Assembly (NCBI GenBank): GCA_046723645.1
Contig: JBKOUY010000012.1
Location: 1 to 48,692 of the forward strand
Length of the DNA: 48,692 nt
Direction of reading: 5' to 3'
Source of the DNA: DASQUK01 sp046723645
GTDB lineage: Bacteria > Actinomycetota > Acidimicrobiia > Acidimicrobiales > VFJN01
This document shows, one piece after another, positions 39,086 through 47,345 of this stretch. A model generated the notes under the pieces. The model was not told where the DNA came from and searched no databases. It saw only the letters and a program-made list of their open reading frames with translations. Position numbers and translations under genes: made by a program. Within the stretch, counting starts at the first letter, position 1, and the number at the start of each line of letters is the position of its first letter.

Positions 39086-39961
39086 ATGAAGCCCGCGCCC
39101 TTCGACTACCACCGGCCCGAGTCGGCGACCGAGGCCGTCGGCCTGCTAGCCGAGCTCGGCGACGAGGCCAAGGTCCTCGCCGGGGGCCAGAGCCTCATCC
39201 CGATGCTGGCGCTTCGCCTCACCGCGTTCGGGCACCTGGTCGACATCGGGCGGATCGATGCGCTGCGCGGCATCGAGCGGCGCAACGGCGGCGTCCGGAT
39301 CGGCGCCGGCACCACCGCGGCCGCGGTCGGGCGGAGCGCCGATGTCACCGCCGCCGTTCCGCTGCTCGCCAGGGCGACGCCGTTCGTCGGCCACTTCCAG
39401 ATCCGCAACCGCGGCACGATCGGCGGGTCGCTGGCCCATGCCGATCCGGCGGCCGAGTACCCGGCCGTGGCGGTGGCGCTCGACGCCCAGCTCGAGGCCC
39501 TCTCCCCGCGCGGCACGCGCCGCATCCCGGCCGGGGCATTCTTCACCGGCCTGTGGGGGACGGCGCTCGAGCCCGACGAGCTTCTGACCGGCGTGACGTT
39601 CCCGGGGTGGTCGGGGCGCTGCGGCTTCGCCGTCGAGGAGGTCGCGCGGCGGCACGGTGACTTTGCCATCGCCGGCGCCGCCGTCGCCGTCGAGCTCGAG
39701 AACGACGACCGCGTCCGCCGCTGCGGGATCGGCCTCATCGGCCTCGGCCCCACGCCGGTCCGGGCGGCAGGGGCCGAGGCCGCGGCGACCGGTGCTGCGG
39801 TGGGAGGCGTCGATGCCGACGAGCTGGGCCGGCTGGCGGTCGCAGACCTCGACGCCGTCCCGTCGGACCTGCACGGCTCTGCCGCCTACCGGACCCGGGT
39901 CGGTGCGGTGACGGTGGCGCGCGCCTGGACCGCCGCCGTCGAGGAGGCGCGCGATGGCTGA
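39086..39961 (+). CDS. Molybdenum hydroxylase, FAD-binding subunit (CoxM-like)
   Basis: A 291-residue flavoprotein of the xanthine oxidase family, passing electrons from the Mo/Fe-S subunits to an acceptor. AGGQSLIP (32-39) and IRNRGTIGGSLAHADPAAE (106-124) are the two FAD-pyrophosphate motifs. The C-terminal CO-dehydrogenase flavoprotein domain (about 180-285) is present. A possible -10 element (TACCGT) lies at 39065-39070, and the operator is just upstream. No ribosome-binding site precedes the ATG, so the message may be nearly leaderless. Its stop overlaps the 2Fe-2S gene by 8 bp. Confidence 0.92.
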   Translation: MKPAPFDYHRPESATEAVGLLAELGDEAKVLAGGQSLIPMLALRLTAFGHLVDIGRIDALRGIERRNGGVRIGAGTTAAAVGRSADVTAAVPLLARATPFVGHFQIRNRGTIGGSLAHADPAAEYPAVAVALDAQLEALSPRGTRRIPAGAFFTGLWGTALEPDELLTGVTFPGWSGRCGFAVEEVARRHGDFAIAGAAVAVELENDDRVRRCGIGLIGLGPTPVRAAGAEAAATGAAVGGVDADELGRLAVADLDAVPSDLHGSAAYRTRVGAVTVARAWTAAVEEARDG

Positions 39962-40523
39962 CGTCGACATCCGGATGACCGTCAACGGCCTGCGGCGTGA
40001 GGCGAGGGTGGAGCCGCGGCTCACCCTCGCGGACTTCCTCCGGGAACGCTGCCACCTCACCGGCACCCACCTGGGCTGCGAGCACGGCGTGTGCGGCGCC
40101 TGCACGGTGCTGCTGGACGGCGCCGCCGTCCGGGCCTGCCTGGTGTTCGCCGTGCAGGCCGACGGCGCCGACGTCACCACGGTCGAGGGGCTGGGCTCGG
40201 CGGACGGCGGGCTCTCGCCGGTGCAGGAGGCATTCCGCGACTGCCACGGCCTGCAGTGCGGGTTCTGCACGCCCGGCTTCGTGGTGTCGCTCACGGCCTT
40301 CCTGCGCGACAACCCCGACCCCACCGACGAGGAGATCCGCCACGGCCTCGCAGGGAACCTCTGCCGGTGTACGGGCTACCAGGGGATCCTCGCCGCGGCG
40401 CGCCAGGCGGCGGGCTCCGTCGCCGACCGAGGATCAGCCCGACGCGGCTCGCTGGCCGTCGACGAGGCGCACGACCGCCTCGGGGCTCAACGGGAGCCGG
40501 TCGACGGTCGCGCCGAACGGTGA
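39954..40523 (+). CDS. Molybdenum hydroxylase, 2Fe-2S subunit (CoxS-like)
   Basis: A 189-residue electron-transfer subunit with two [2Fe-2S] clusters. The ferredoxin-type cluster uses Cys42, Cys47, Cys50 and Cys62. The second uses Cys102, Cys105, Cys137 and Cys139 (QCGFC and CRC). A typical CoxS ends near residue 155-165. Here about 30 residues of Arg/Ala-rich tail follow, encoded in DNA that is also the 3' end of the Mo subunit gene on the other strand (90-bp overlap). The tail is probably an accident of that overlap. It is coupled to the FAD subunit gene. Confidence 0.92.
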   Translation: MADVDIRMTVNGLRREARVEPRLTLADFLRERCHLTGTHLGCEHGVCGACTVLLDGAAVRACLVFAVQADGADVTTVEGLGSADGGLSPVQEAFRDCHGLQCGFCTPGFVVSLTAFLRDNPDPTDEEIRHGLAGNLCRCTGYQGILAAARQAAGSVADRGSARRGSLAVDEAHDRLGAQREPVDGRAER

Positions 40524-42773
40524 CAGGGCGTCGGCCACGGCGTTGATCACCGCGGGCGGCGCGCCGATGGCCCCGCCCTCACCGACGCCCTTGTAGCCGC
40601 CCGGCCCGGGCCCCGGCGTGACGACGTGGCCGTACTCGATCACGGGGACCTCGGCCGCCGTGGGCAGCAGGTAGTCCATGAACGTCGTCGTGATCGGATT
40701 GCCGTCGTCGTCGTAGGCGAGCACTTCGAGCAGGGCGCCGCCAATGCCCTGCACCGTGCCCCCGGCGATCTGGCCCTCGACGACGGCCGGGTTGAGCATC
40801 GGGCCGCAGTCCTCGCTGACGATGTAGCGCAGCAACCGGACGGCGCCGGTGGCGACGTCGACCTCGCAGGTGCAGACGTGTGTGGCGTTCGCCCAGTTCG
40901 GCATCGGCGACGTCGTGTAGCGCTCGCTCGCCTCGAGCCCGGCCGGGGTTCCCGGGGGCAGCAGGTGCGTCTGGTGGTAAGCGATCGCGGCCATCTCGGC
41001 CACGGTGACGCCGACGGCCGGCGTGCCGCGGACGAACGCCCGGCCGTCGGCCAGGTCGATGTCGTCGGGCGCCGCCTCGAGCCGGTGGGCGGCGATCGCG
41101 ATGAGCCGGTCGCGCAGCACCGACGCCGTCGTGCCTACCGCCCCGGCGAGCATCGATCCGCTGCGACTGCCGCCGGTGCCGGCGCCGTACGGCGTCAACG
41201 CCGTGTCGCCCTGGATGGTGTGGATATGGTCGATCGGCACGCCGAGCGCGTCGGCCGTCAGCTGCACGGCCGCGGTCTCGAGGCTGTTGCCGGTCGACCC
41301 GCCGGCGACGTAGACGGTGACCGATCCGGAGGGCTCGATGCGGATCGTCGCGGCTTCGCTCGCGTAGTGGTTCTGGCCGGGGGTGGTGGGCTCGACGTAG
41401 CTGCAGGTGCCCACGCCCAGGTAGCGGCCCGCGGCCCTGGCCGCCGCCTGCTGCCGCCGGAACTCCTCGTAGTCCAGAAGGTCGAGGGCGTGCTCCAGGG
41501 TCTCCGCCGGCGACATGTCCGCATAGGGCAGGCCGTTGCCGTTCTGGTAGGGCAGCTCGTCGGCGCGCAGGACGTTCCGCCGCCGCAGCTCGACGGGGTC
41601 GATGCCGAGCCGGCGAGCGGCGATGTCCAGGACCACCTCCCGGGCGACGGACTCGAACATCCACGGCCCGCGGTACGCCGTGCGGCCCACGGTGTTGGAG
41701 AAGACCGACCGGTGGGAGAAGGCCGTGGCCGGGATGCGGTACGGCCCGGGGAAGATCATGCCCACGGCGGCGCCGGGGACGACCGGCCATGGCACCGGAT
41801 AGGCACCGACGTCCTGGGTGTGGTCGATCGCGGCGCCGAGGATCGTGCCGTCGTCGTCCAGGGCCATCCGCACCGTGGCGTGCTCGTGCCGGGCCTGACC
41901 CGCAGCCAGCAGGTTCTCGCGCCGGTCCTCGATCCACTTGAGGGGGCCCGGCACCTTGGACGCCGCCAGCATGAGGCACAGCTCCTCACGCTGCGGCACT
42001 ACCTTCTGACCGAAGCCACCACCGGTGTCGCGCATGATGACGCGGATGCGGTGCTCGGGCAGGCCCAGCACGCGTGAACAGACCGACCGCACCTCGTGGG
42101 GTGACTGGGTGGCCGCCCAGATCGTCAGTTCCTCGGTGGCCGGCTCCCACTCGACGACCATGCCCCGCGTCTCGATCGGTGCCGCGGCGTACGCCCGCTG
42201 GAAGATCGTGTGCTCCACCCTGTGGGGCGCCGACGCCAGCACCCCGTCGACCCGGTCGGCGGAGCCACCCCGCAGTTCGCCCGCGATGTTTCGAGCGAAC
42301 CCGGCGTGCACCAGCTCGTCCCGCTCGGCGGCGCCGACGTAGTCCACGACCGGCGGCAGTGGCTCGTACTCGACGACGACCAGCTCGGCGGCGTCCTCGG
42401 CGATGTACCGGCTCTCGGCGACCACCAGCGCCACGGGATCGCCGACGAAGCGCACCTCCCCATCGGCCAGCGGCGGCAGCGGTGTCCTCGGAGACTGCTC
42501 CCCGTCCCCGGTGAACCAGACATCGTGAACGCCGCGGTTCAGATCGGCCGCCACAAAGGCGGCACTGACGCCCGCCAACGCCACGGCGTGGGAGGTGTCG
42601 ACGCCGATGACGCGGGCGCGGGCGAGGGTGCTGCGCACGAAGCAGGCATGGAGCATCCCCGGCCGCACGACGTCGTCGACGAACGTACCCCGTCCTGCGA
42701 GCAGGCGCGGGTCCTCAACTCGTTGCACGCGGCTGCCCGCATACCTCGTGGCGCCAGGGCTCAGGTGCGTCAT
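40434..42773 (-). CDS. Molybdenum hydroxylase, Mo-cofactor large subunit (CoxL-like, not CO dehydrogenase)
   Basis: A 779-residue catalytic subunit of the xanthine oxidase family. VEDPRLLAGRGTFVDD is the usual N-terminus, DTGGGFGQK (249-257) is a molybdopterin motif, and GVGEGGAIG supplies the catalytic Glu732. The active-site loop reads AYRGPW (366-371). This is neither AYRCSFR of form I CO dehydrogenase nor AYRGAGR of form II, so CO is an unlikely substrate. An aldehyde or N-heterocycle is possible. The ATG at 42773 abuts operator copy 2 and has no ribosome-binding site. It faces the 2Fe-2S gene, overlapping it tail to tail. Confidence 0.9.
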   Translation of the reverse strand: MTHLSPGATRYAGSRVQRVEDPRLLAGRGTFVDDVVRPGMLHACFVRSTLARARVIGVDTSHAVALAGVSAAFVAADLNRGVHDVWFTGDGEQSPRTPLPPLADGEVRFVGDPVALVVAESRYIAEDAAELVVVEYEPLPPVVDYVGAAERDELVHAGFARNIAGELRGGSADRVDGVLASAPHRVEHTIFQRAYAAAPIETRGMVVEWEPATEELTIWAATQSPHEVRSVCSRVLGLPEHRIRVIMRDTGGGFGQKVVPQREELCLMLAASKVPGPLKWIEDRRENLLAAGQARHEHATVRMALDDDGTILGAAIDHTQDVGAYPVPWPVVPGAAVGMIFPGPYRIPATAFSHRSVFSNTVGRTAYRGPWMFESVAREVVLDIAARRLGIDPVELRRRNVLRADELPYQNGNGLPYADMSPAETLEHALDLLDYEEFRRQQAAARAAGRYLGVGTCSYVEPTTPGQNHYASEAATIRIEPSGSVTVYVAGGSTGNSLETAAVQLTADALGVPIDHIHTIQGDTALTPYGAGTGGSRSGSMLAGAVGTTASVLRDRLIAIAAHRLEAAPDDIDLADGRAFVRGTPAVGVTVAEMAAIAYHQTHLLPPGTPAGLEASERYTTSPMPNWANATHVCTCEVDVATGAVRLLRYIVSEDCGPMLNPAVVEGQIAGGTVQGIGGALLEVLAYDDDGNPITTTFMDYLLPTAAEVPVIEYGHVVTPGPGPGGYKGVGEGGAIGAPPAVINAVADALSPFGATVDRLPLSPEAVVRLVDGQRAASG

Positions 42774-42797
42774 TGTGCTGTGCAAGTGCTTAGCACA
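42774..42797. promoter_or_regulatory. 24-bp operator, copy 2 (divergent Mo subunit / TetR promoter)
   Basis: TGTGCT and AGCACA arms lie 12 bases apart, with an inner GTGCT-T-AGCAC palindrome at 42786-42796. It begins at the base next to the Mo-subunit start codon, so a bound repressor would block that gene's initiation. The rest of the gap to the TetR gene holds a possible -10 (TAACAT, 42863-42868) and two CGTTC direct repeats. Confidence 0.85.
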
Positions 42798-42926
42798 GGT
42801 GGCGCGCCCGACCCGGCGCCGCACGGGCGCGGCATGGCCGCCGCAGGGGCGGCGGCTGAAGCTAACATTCGTTCCACGTTCAGTGGGTCGTCGCCCGTCA
42901 GGTCGACACGCGAGGGAGTGGACGTC

Positions 42927-44165
42927 GTGTCGGTAGACGGTGGGCGGAGAACCGAGATCCTCGAGACGGCCGCGAGGCTGTTCGCTTCCTCCGGGCTCAG
43001 GACCTCGCTCCAGCAGATCGCCGCCGCCTGCGGCATCCTGCCCGGCAGCCTGTACCACCACTTCGAGTCGAAGGAAGCGATCGTCGTCGAGCTCATCGAG
43101 CGCTACCGCGCCGATCTGGGCGACATCGCGAAGCGCTCGCTCGACGACCTGCAGGCGCCTGAACCGGTCTCGGACAAGATCATGGCGCTCAGCGCGGCCA
43201 TCGCCGCCTGCGGCGTCCGGCATCGCGCCGCGGTGCTCCAGAGCTTCTACGAACCACCCTCGGGCGCCAGCGACCAGCTGGTGCGGGTCGCACGGCTCAC
43301 GCCGACCGCCATCGAGGCGGCGATGCTCGAGACGCTCCGCGCCGGTAGGGCCAGCGGTTACATCCGGTCGGGCATCGACCTGGACACCCTCGCGGAACGG
43401 CTCTGCGAGACCATGCTCTACATCAGCCTCGGCGTGTTCCGTGATGTCGGTGGCGCCGACCAGCTGCCGGCAATCAGGTGCCGCATCATGCTCGAGGGCG
43501 TCGCCGTGGATCCGCCGGCCGACGCCGAGCTCGACCGGTCGAACGCGTTCTGGGCCGCCCAGCAGGTCATCGACTCGTGGGACGAGATCGACGATGACGA
43601 GGACGATCGGCTCGCGCGGCTACGGGCCGTCGCCCGGGCAGAGTTCGGCCGGCGGGGCTACGAGGCGACCACCATCAGGGACATTGCGGCGGCCGCCGGT
43701 CTCAGCACCGGGGGCGTCTATCGGACGATCGGCTCGAAGGAAGAGCTGCTGGCATCGATCATGGGAACGTTCCCCGCGGCGGTCCGATCCGGCTGGAAGG
43801 GCGTCCTCGGATCCGACTCGACCAGTGTCGAGAAGCTCGATGCGTTGATGTGGATCGACATCAACGTCGTGGTCCGCTTCAGCGACGAGTACAACATCCA
43901 GCTCGCCTGGCTGCGCGAATCGCCGCCGACCACGTCCGACCTCGGACAGAACTTCGCTGCGCTCCTGCGGGACCTGAAGGCGCTGCTCGCTCAGGGGGCG
44001 CGAGCGGGCGAGGTCCACATCGACGGCCCCTCCGCCGACATACGGGCGTGGTCGTTGTTCGATCCGATGTGGATGCACGAGAACATCGTTCGCAAGGTCG
44101 GCGCCCGCGCCGCGCTCAGGCTCGGGCGCGAGAGCGTCCTCCGTGGCGCGGCGCGGCGCCCGTGA
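42927..44165 (+). CDS. Tandem TetR regulator (two DNA-binding domains in one chain)
   Basis: A 412-residue protein, twice the usual TetR length. The first helix-turn-helix (about 8-54) reads ILETAARLFASSGLRTSLQQIAAACGILPGSLYHHFESKE. The second (about 229-275) reads RLRAVARAEFGRRGYEATTIRDIAAAAGLSTGGVYRTIGSKEE. Each is followed by its own helical ligand-type domain, so two complete TetR units are fused by an acidic linker (DEIDDDEDD, about 219-227). One chain could act like a dimer on the inverted-repeat operators nearby. The GTG at 42927 has a GAGGGAG site. A GTG at 42918 is possible. Confidence 0.88.
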   Translation: MSVDGGRRTEILETAARLFASSGLRTSLQQIAAACGILPGSLYHHFESKEAIVVELIERYRADLGDIAKRSLDDLQAPEPVSDKIMALSAAIAACGVRHRAAVLQSFYEPPSGASDQLVRVARLTPTAIEAAMLETLRAGRASGYIRSGIDLDTLAERLCETMLYISLGVFRDVGGADQLPAIRCRIMLEGVAVDPPADAELDRSNAFWAAQQVIDSWDEIDDDEDDRLARLRAVARAEFGRRGYEATTIRDIAAAAGLSTGGVYRTIGSKEELLASIMGTFPAAVRSGWKGVLGSDSTSVEKLDALMWIDINVVVRFSDEYNIQLAWLRESPPTTSDLGQNFAALLRDLKALLAQGARAGEVHIDGPSADIRAWSLFDPMWMHENIVRKVGARAALRLGRESVLRGAARRP

Positions 44166-44177
44166 CGCGGGCGTTCG

Positions 44178-45098
44178 TCAGCGCAGCGCCTCGCGGTCCT
44201 CGGTCCGAGGGGTGACCGTCGCAAGCCGCACCGGGTCGCTGCGGAACGCCCCCGGCGGCGGCAGGCGAATCGCCAGGCGCACCAGCCGCTGGAAGAGCCG
44301 GGCGGACAGCAGGCGGTTGCCGACCACCATGGCCCTGGCATCGAGCCCGACCGCGTGGCGGGCGAAGGGGGCCCGTTCCGTCAGGGCCCGCTCCAGCGCC
44401 GGTGCGAAGCGTTCCGGCGGCCGGGCCGCGCGGAGGATCCAGCGGCTGGTGCGGATCAGCCCGGCGTGGTGCGCTGCGTAGGGCCCGTCGGGGTCCGCGT
44501 AGGTCTGCGTGAGCTCGAGGATGTCCGTCTTGAAGGTTCCGGCGACGAGGACGGTGACGCCGATGCCGAACGGCGCCACCTCGTGGGACAGCGCCTCGGC
44601 CCACCGTTCGAGGGCCCCCTTCGCTGCGGAGTAGGCGCTGATCGCCGGCATGCCCCGGACGCCGCCCTGGCTCGAGACCACGACGATCCGTCCGCGACCC
44701 GCCGCCCGCATCGCCGGCAACAGCTCGTGGGTGAGCCGCACCGGGCCGAACACGTTGGTCGAGAAGACCTGGGACCAGACGCTCGCCGGCATCTCCTCCG
44801 CGCACCCGACGGCGGCGACACCCGCATTGTGGACCAGCGCGTCCGGGGCGCCCACGGCCTCGCCGACCGCCTCGGCCGCGGCCGCGATCGACGCCGGATC
44901 GTCGAGGTCGAGCCGGACGGCGACGAGGCGCGGGTCGCCGGCCGCAGCGCCGGACGCCGCCCGGAGGCGCTGCAACCCCAGGTCGGGCGAGCGCATGGCG
45001 GCGACGACCGTCCAGCCGTCGCGGTAGAGGCGGGCGGCGGAGGCGAGGCCGAGGCCACGCGACGCACCGGTGATGACGACGCTCCTCAACTCAGCCAC
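44178..45098 (-). CDS. SDR family NAD(P)-dependent oxidoreductase
   Basis: A 306-residue short-chain dehydrogenase. SVVITGASRGLGLASA (6-21) is the nucleotide motif and HNAGVAAVG replaces NNAG. VVSSQGG with AYSAAKGALE carries Ser, Tyr and Lys. An extra C-terminal stretch of about 60 residues (from RWILRAARPPERFAPALERAL) resembles SDRs acting on lipids or steroids (retinol- or hydroxysteroid-dehydrogenase like), but the substrate is unproven. Its GTG overlaps the stop of the AveC-like gene by 8 bp, and it is the last gene of the VWA-CbbQ operon. It is convergent with the tandem TetR gene (12-base gap). Confidence 0.88.
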   Translation of the reverse strand: MAELRSVVITGASRGLGLASAARLYRDGWTVVAAMRSPDLGLQRLRAASGAAAGDPRLVAVRLDLDDPASIAAAAEAVGEAVGAPDALVHNAGVAAVGCAEEMPASVWSQVFSTNVFGPVRLTHELLPAMRAAGRGRIVVVSSQGGVRGMPAISAYSAAKGALERWAEALSHEVAPFGIGVTVLVAGTFKTDILELTQTYADPDGPYAAHHAGLIRTSRWILRAARPPERFAPALERALTERAPFARHAVGLDARAMVVGNRLLSARLFQRLVRLAIRLPPPGAFRSDPVRLATVTPRTEDREALR

Positions 45099-46221
45099 CG
45101 CCGGCCCCGCAGCGCCCGCCGCCTTCGGGTGGGTCCACGTCCGGCCGGCCCGACTGGGCGCTCGGCCAACCCGCCCAGATGCCCGGGAAATACGGTCCCG
45201 GCTGCCCTGCCTCCTCGTAGAAGCCGTTGGGGTCGTAGACCTTTGCCTCCGGGTACGGCCACGGGCAGGCGACCGACGTCGCGGCCTTGCTGGCCCGGAT
45301 GACGGCGAACCCGGCGCCGTAGGCGAAGTAGGTGACGTTGACGACGGCGAACATCACCACGAAGGTGCCGAGGGCCGGGCGCGATCGGAAGGCGCGCACC
45401 CGGTGAGCCAGCCTCTCGGCCTGGGTGCGTCCGGTGTCGTCTCGGTAGAGGAGGACGCCCGCGGCGATCATCACCAACGTGACGAGGGCCGACTCCCAGA
45501 TCAGGGGGAACTGGTACCACTCGCCGGCGGCGATGGACCCGAACGGGATCACCTGCGAATAGATGTACAGCTGGGTGCGCACCAGGAAGATCTCGAGGCA
45601 CGCATCGAGCACGAAGCCGATCGCGAGGATCAGCGCCCCCAGGGCGACGAGGGAGTGCCGCGACACGAAGGACCCGGGCGGTCGACGGGCCTGGAGGCGG
45701 CGCAGGATCGCGATGGCCGGGAAGAACGGGGCCATGTAGAAGGTGGCGTAGCCGATCACGATGAAGGGCTCGACGGTGGGCGAGAGCGACACCAGCGGCC
45801 ACGTCTCCGGCCAGTGCCAGAGCTGCGGGTTGTACACCGCGTAGGGCGCCCAGTTCATGATCGGGTCCTGCCAGACCAGCAATGTCGTGGCCAGGACCAT
45901 CAACACGATCGGGTGGCCGGGACGGCGGCGCCACACGACCACGACGGCCGTGACGAGGGCGACCATCATCACGCCCGTCCCGGCTTGGTGGAGCGTCAAC
46001 CAGTCCGAGCGGCCCCAGAGGGGTTCCACTGGGCGGGGCGCGCCCTCGACCGCCGCGTTGGCGATCCGCTCGGCCACGGCGCCGCGGCGCGCGTTTGACG
46101 CGACCGCGATCAGGGCGGCGAGCCCGGCGACCGCGAGGACCGCGGGCGTGATCGCCCGCCAGGGCTTGTGGCCCGAGGGTGGCGCGACCGCGGGCGCAGG
46201 CCGCGTCAGGTCGGTGCTCAC
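45091..46221 (-). CDS. Multi-helix membrane protein, AveC (spirocyclase)-like family
   Basis: A 376-residue protein with about seven transmembrane helices (near 25-41, 78-98, 100-113, 144-166, 192-212, 237-257 and 290-310). Conserved polar segments include VWQDPIMNWAPYAVYNP, HWPETWPLVSLSPTVEPFIVIGYATFYM and YFAYGAGFAVIR. The text resembles proteins annotated as AveC-family spirocyclases in actinobacteria, a family also found far from avermectin clusters with no defined role. The GTG start overlaps the previous stop (GTGA). Position between a ligand-binding protein and a dehydrogenase suggests a membrane role in handling a hydrophobic substrate. Confidence 0.6.
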   Translation of the reverse strand: MSTDLTRPAPAVAPPSGHKPWRAITPAVLAVAGLAALIAVASNARRGAVAERIANAAVEGAPRPVEPLWGRSDWLTLHQAGTGVMMVALVTAVVVVWRRRPGHPIVLMVLATTLLVWQDPIMNWAPYAVYNPQLWHWPETWPLVSLSPTVEPFIVIGYATFYMAPFFPAIAILRRLQARRPPGSFVSRHSLVALGALILAIGFVLDACLEIFLVRTQLYIYSQVIPFGSIAAGEWYQFPLIWESALVTLVMIAAGVLLYRDDTGRTQAERLAHRVRAFRSRPALGTFVVMFAVVNVTYFAYGAGFAVIRASKAATSVACPWPYPEAKVYDPNGFYEEAGQPGPYFPGIWAGWPSAQSGRPDVDPPEGGGRCGAGGG

Positions 46222-47327
46222 TGCCCGAAGCGGTCGACGAGGTGGCCGGTCTCGCCGTCCGGGTCGAGCCGCCTGGCGACGAGGTAGCCCGCACCCACCC
46301 AGCCGCGGCGTGTCCACTTCCCGAAGGAGAGGCGGGTCCCCGGAGCGCCGGAGGCGGCGGGAAGCAACTTCACCCGCTCCAGCGCCTCCTTTACTCCCCG
46401 CGGCGACAGGGGCCGGGCACCGGCGAACGCGTGGAGCAGCACGGTGGCGATGTCCCGGTTCACGACCGGGACGCAGTACTCCGGCCGCCGCCCGTAGCGC
46501 GCCTCGAACCGGTCGAGGAAACCCTGGCCGACGACGTTGCCCTCGTCGTACTGGTCGATCCCGGTCCAGCCCAGGATGGCGTCCCACATGATGGGGTTGA
46601 TCCAGGCGTTCTGGAACGCCGTGCCCAGGAAGCGGGGCGGGTCCCAGCCGAGCTCCTGGAGCGCCGGGTTGACGAAGACGATGCCGAAGCCGAAGCCGCA
46701 ATGGACGAGCGCCGGCGCGTTCGCCTCGTGCAGCTTGCGCACCGCCTGGCCGATGTCCTGCGCCGTCTGGGGGATCGACTCCTCGGCGACGATGCGGATG
46801 CCCTTCTGCCGGCAGGCGTCCCTGAAATTCGTCAGGTAGCTCTGGCCGACCAGCGACTGTTCCGCGAGCACTCCGACCTCGCTGTGGCCGTCCTTGGCCA
46901 GGAGGTGCGCCCAGAAGATCGGCTCGTCGGTCATCGAGCCCATGGACAGCGCGAATGTCCACTCCCCCAGCCAGTCCTCGGTGCCGGTGACGCTGATCGC
47001 CGGCACGTGAAACCGCTCCTCGATCGCCTCCTTCGTCGGGACGACGTTGTCGGTGATCGCGGGACCGAACACGGCCAGGCAGCCCTCGTCGACGAGCTCG
47101 CCGTAGGCGTCGATGACCGCCTTGACGGTCCCCTTCGGCAGGCCCTCGACCTCGCGGAAGACGATCTCGACCGGCCTGTCGATGATCCCCTGCTGCAGGC
47201 CCTCGTCGAACACGAGCTCGAAGGAACGGGTCAGGTCGTGCCGCATCTCCTTGGGGAAGCCCTCCGGCAAGACGAAGTCGAACAGGTAGCCGAGCTTGAT
47301 CGGTTCTGCGCTGCTCTCGTACGACAC
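46218..47327 (-). CDS. Periplasmic-binding-fold protein (branched-chain/amide type) without signal peptide
   Basis: A 369-residue type 1 binding-protein fold of the Leu/Ile/Val/amide group. IKLGYLFDFVLPEGF starts the first lobe, VDEGCLAVFGPAITDNVVPTKEAIEERFHVPAISVTGTEDW marks the ligand-cleft hinge, and SEVGVLAEQSLVGQSYLTNF is the second-lobe start. The N-terminus (MSYESSAEPIKLG) has no signal peptide or lipobox, and the strong GAAGGAGGGGGAG ribosome-binding site confirms the start. It is therefore probably cytosolic, as in the amide sensor AmiC. No permease or ATPase of an importer is nearby, so a sensing or carrier role is likely. Confidence 0.82.
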   Translation of the reverse strand: MSYESSAEPIKLGYLFDFVLPEGFPKEMRHDLTRSFELVFDEGLQQGIIDRPVEIVFREVEGLPKGTVKAVIDAYGELVDEGCLAVFGPAITDNVVPTKEAIEERFHVPAISVTGTEDWLGEWTFALSMGSMTDEPIFWAHLLAKDGHSEVGVLAEQSLVGQSYLTNFRDACRQKGIRIVAEESIPQTAQDIGQAVRKLHEANAPALVHCGFGFGIVFVNPALQELGWDPPRFLGTAFQNAWINPIMWDAILGWTGIDQYDEGNVVGQGFLDRFEARYGRRPEYCVPVVNRDIATVLLHAFAGARPLSPRGVKEALERVKLLPAASGAPGTRLSFGKWTRRGWVGAGYLVARRLDPDGETGHLVDRFGQ

Positions 47328-47345
47328 GCTCTCCCCCTCCTTCGC

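Noticed and set aside
39086..42773. Annotation of the cluster as an aerobic CO dehydrogenase (coxMSL)
   Set aside because: The active-site loop matches neither form I nor form II, so only the broader molybdenum hydroxylase assignment is supported.
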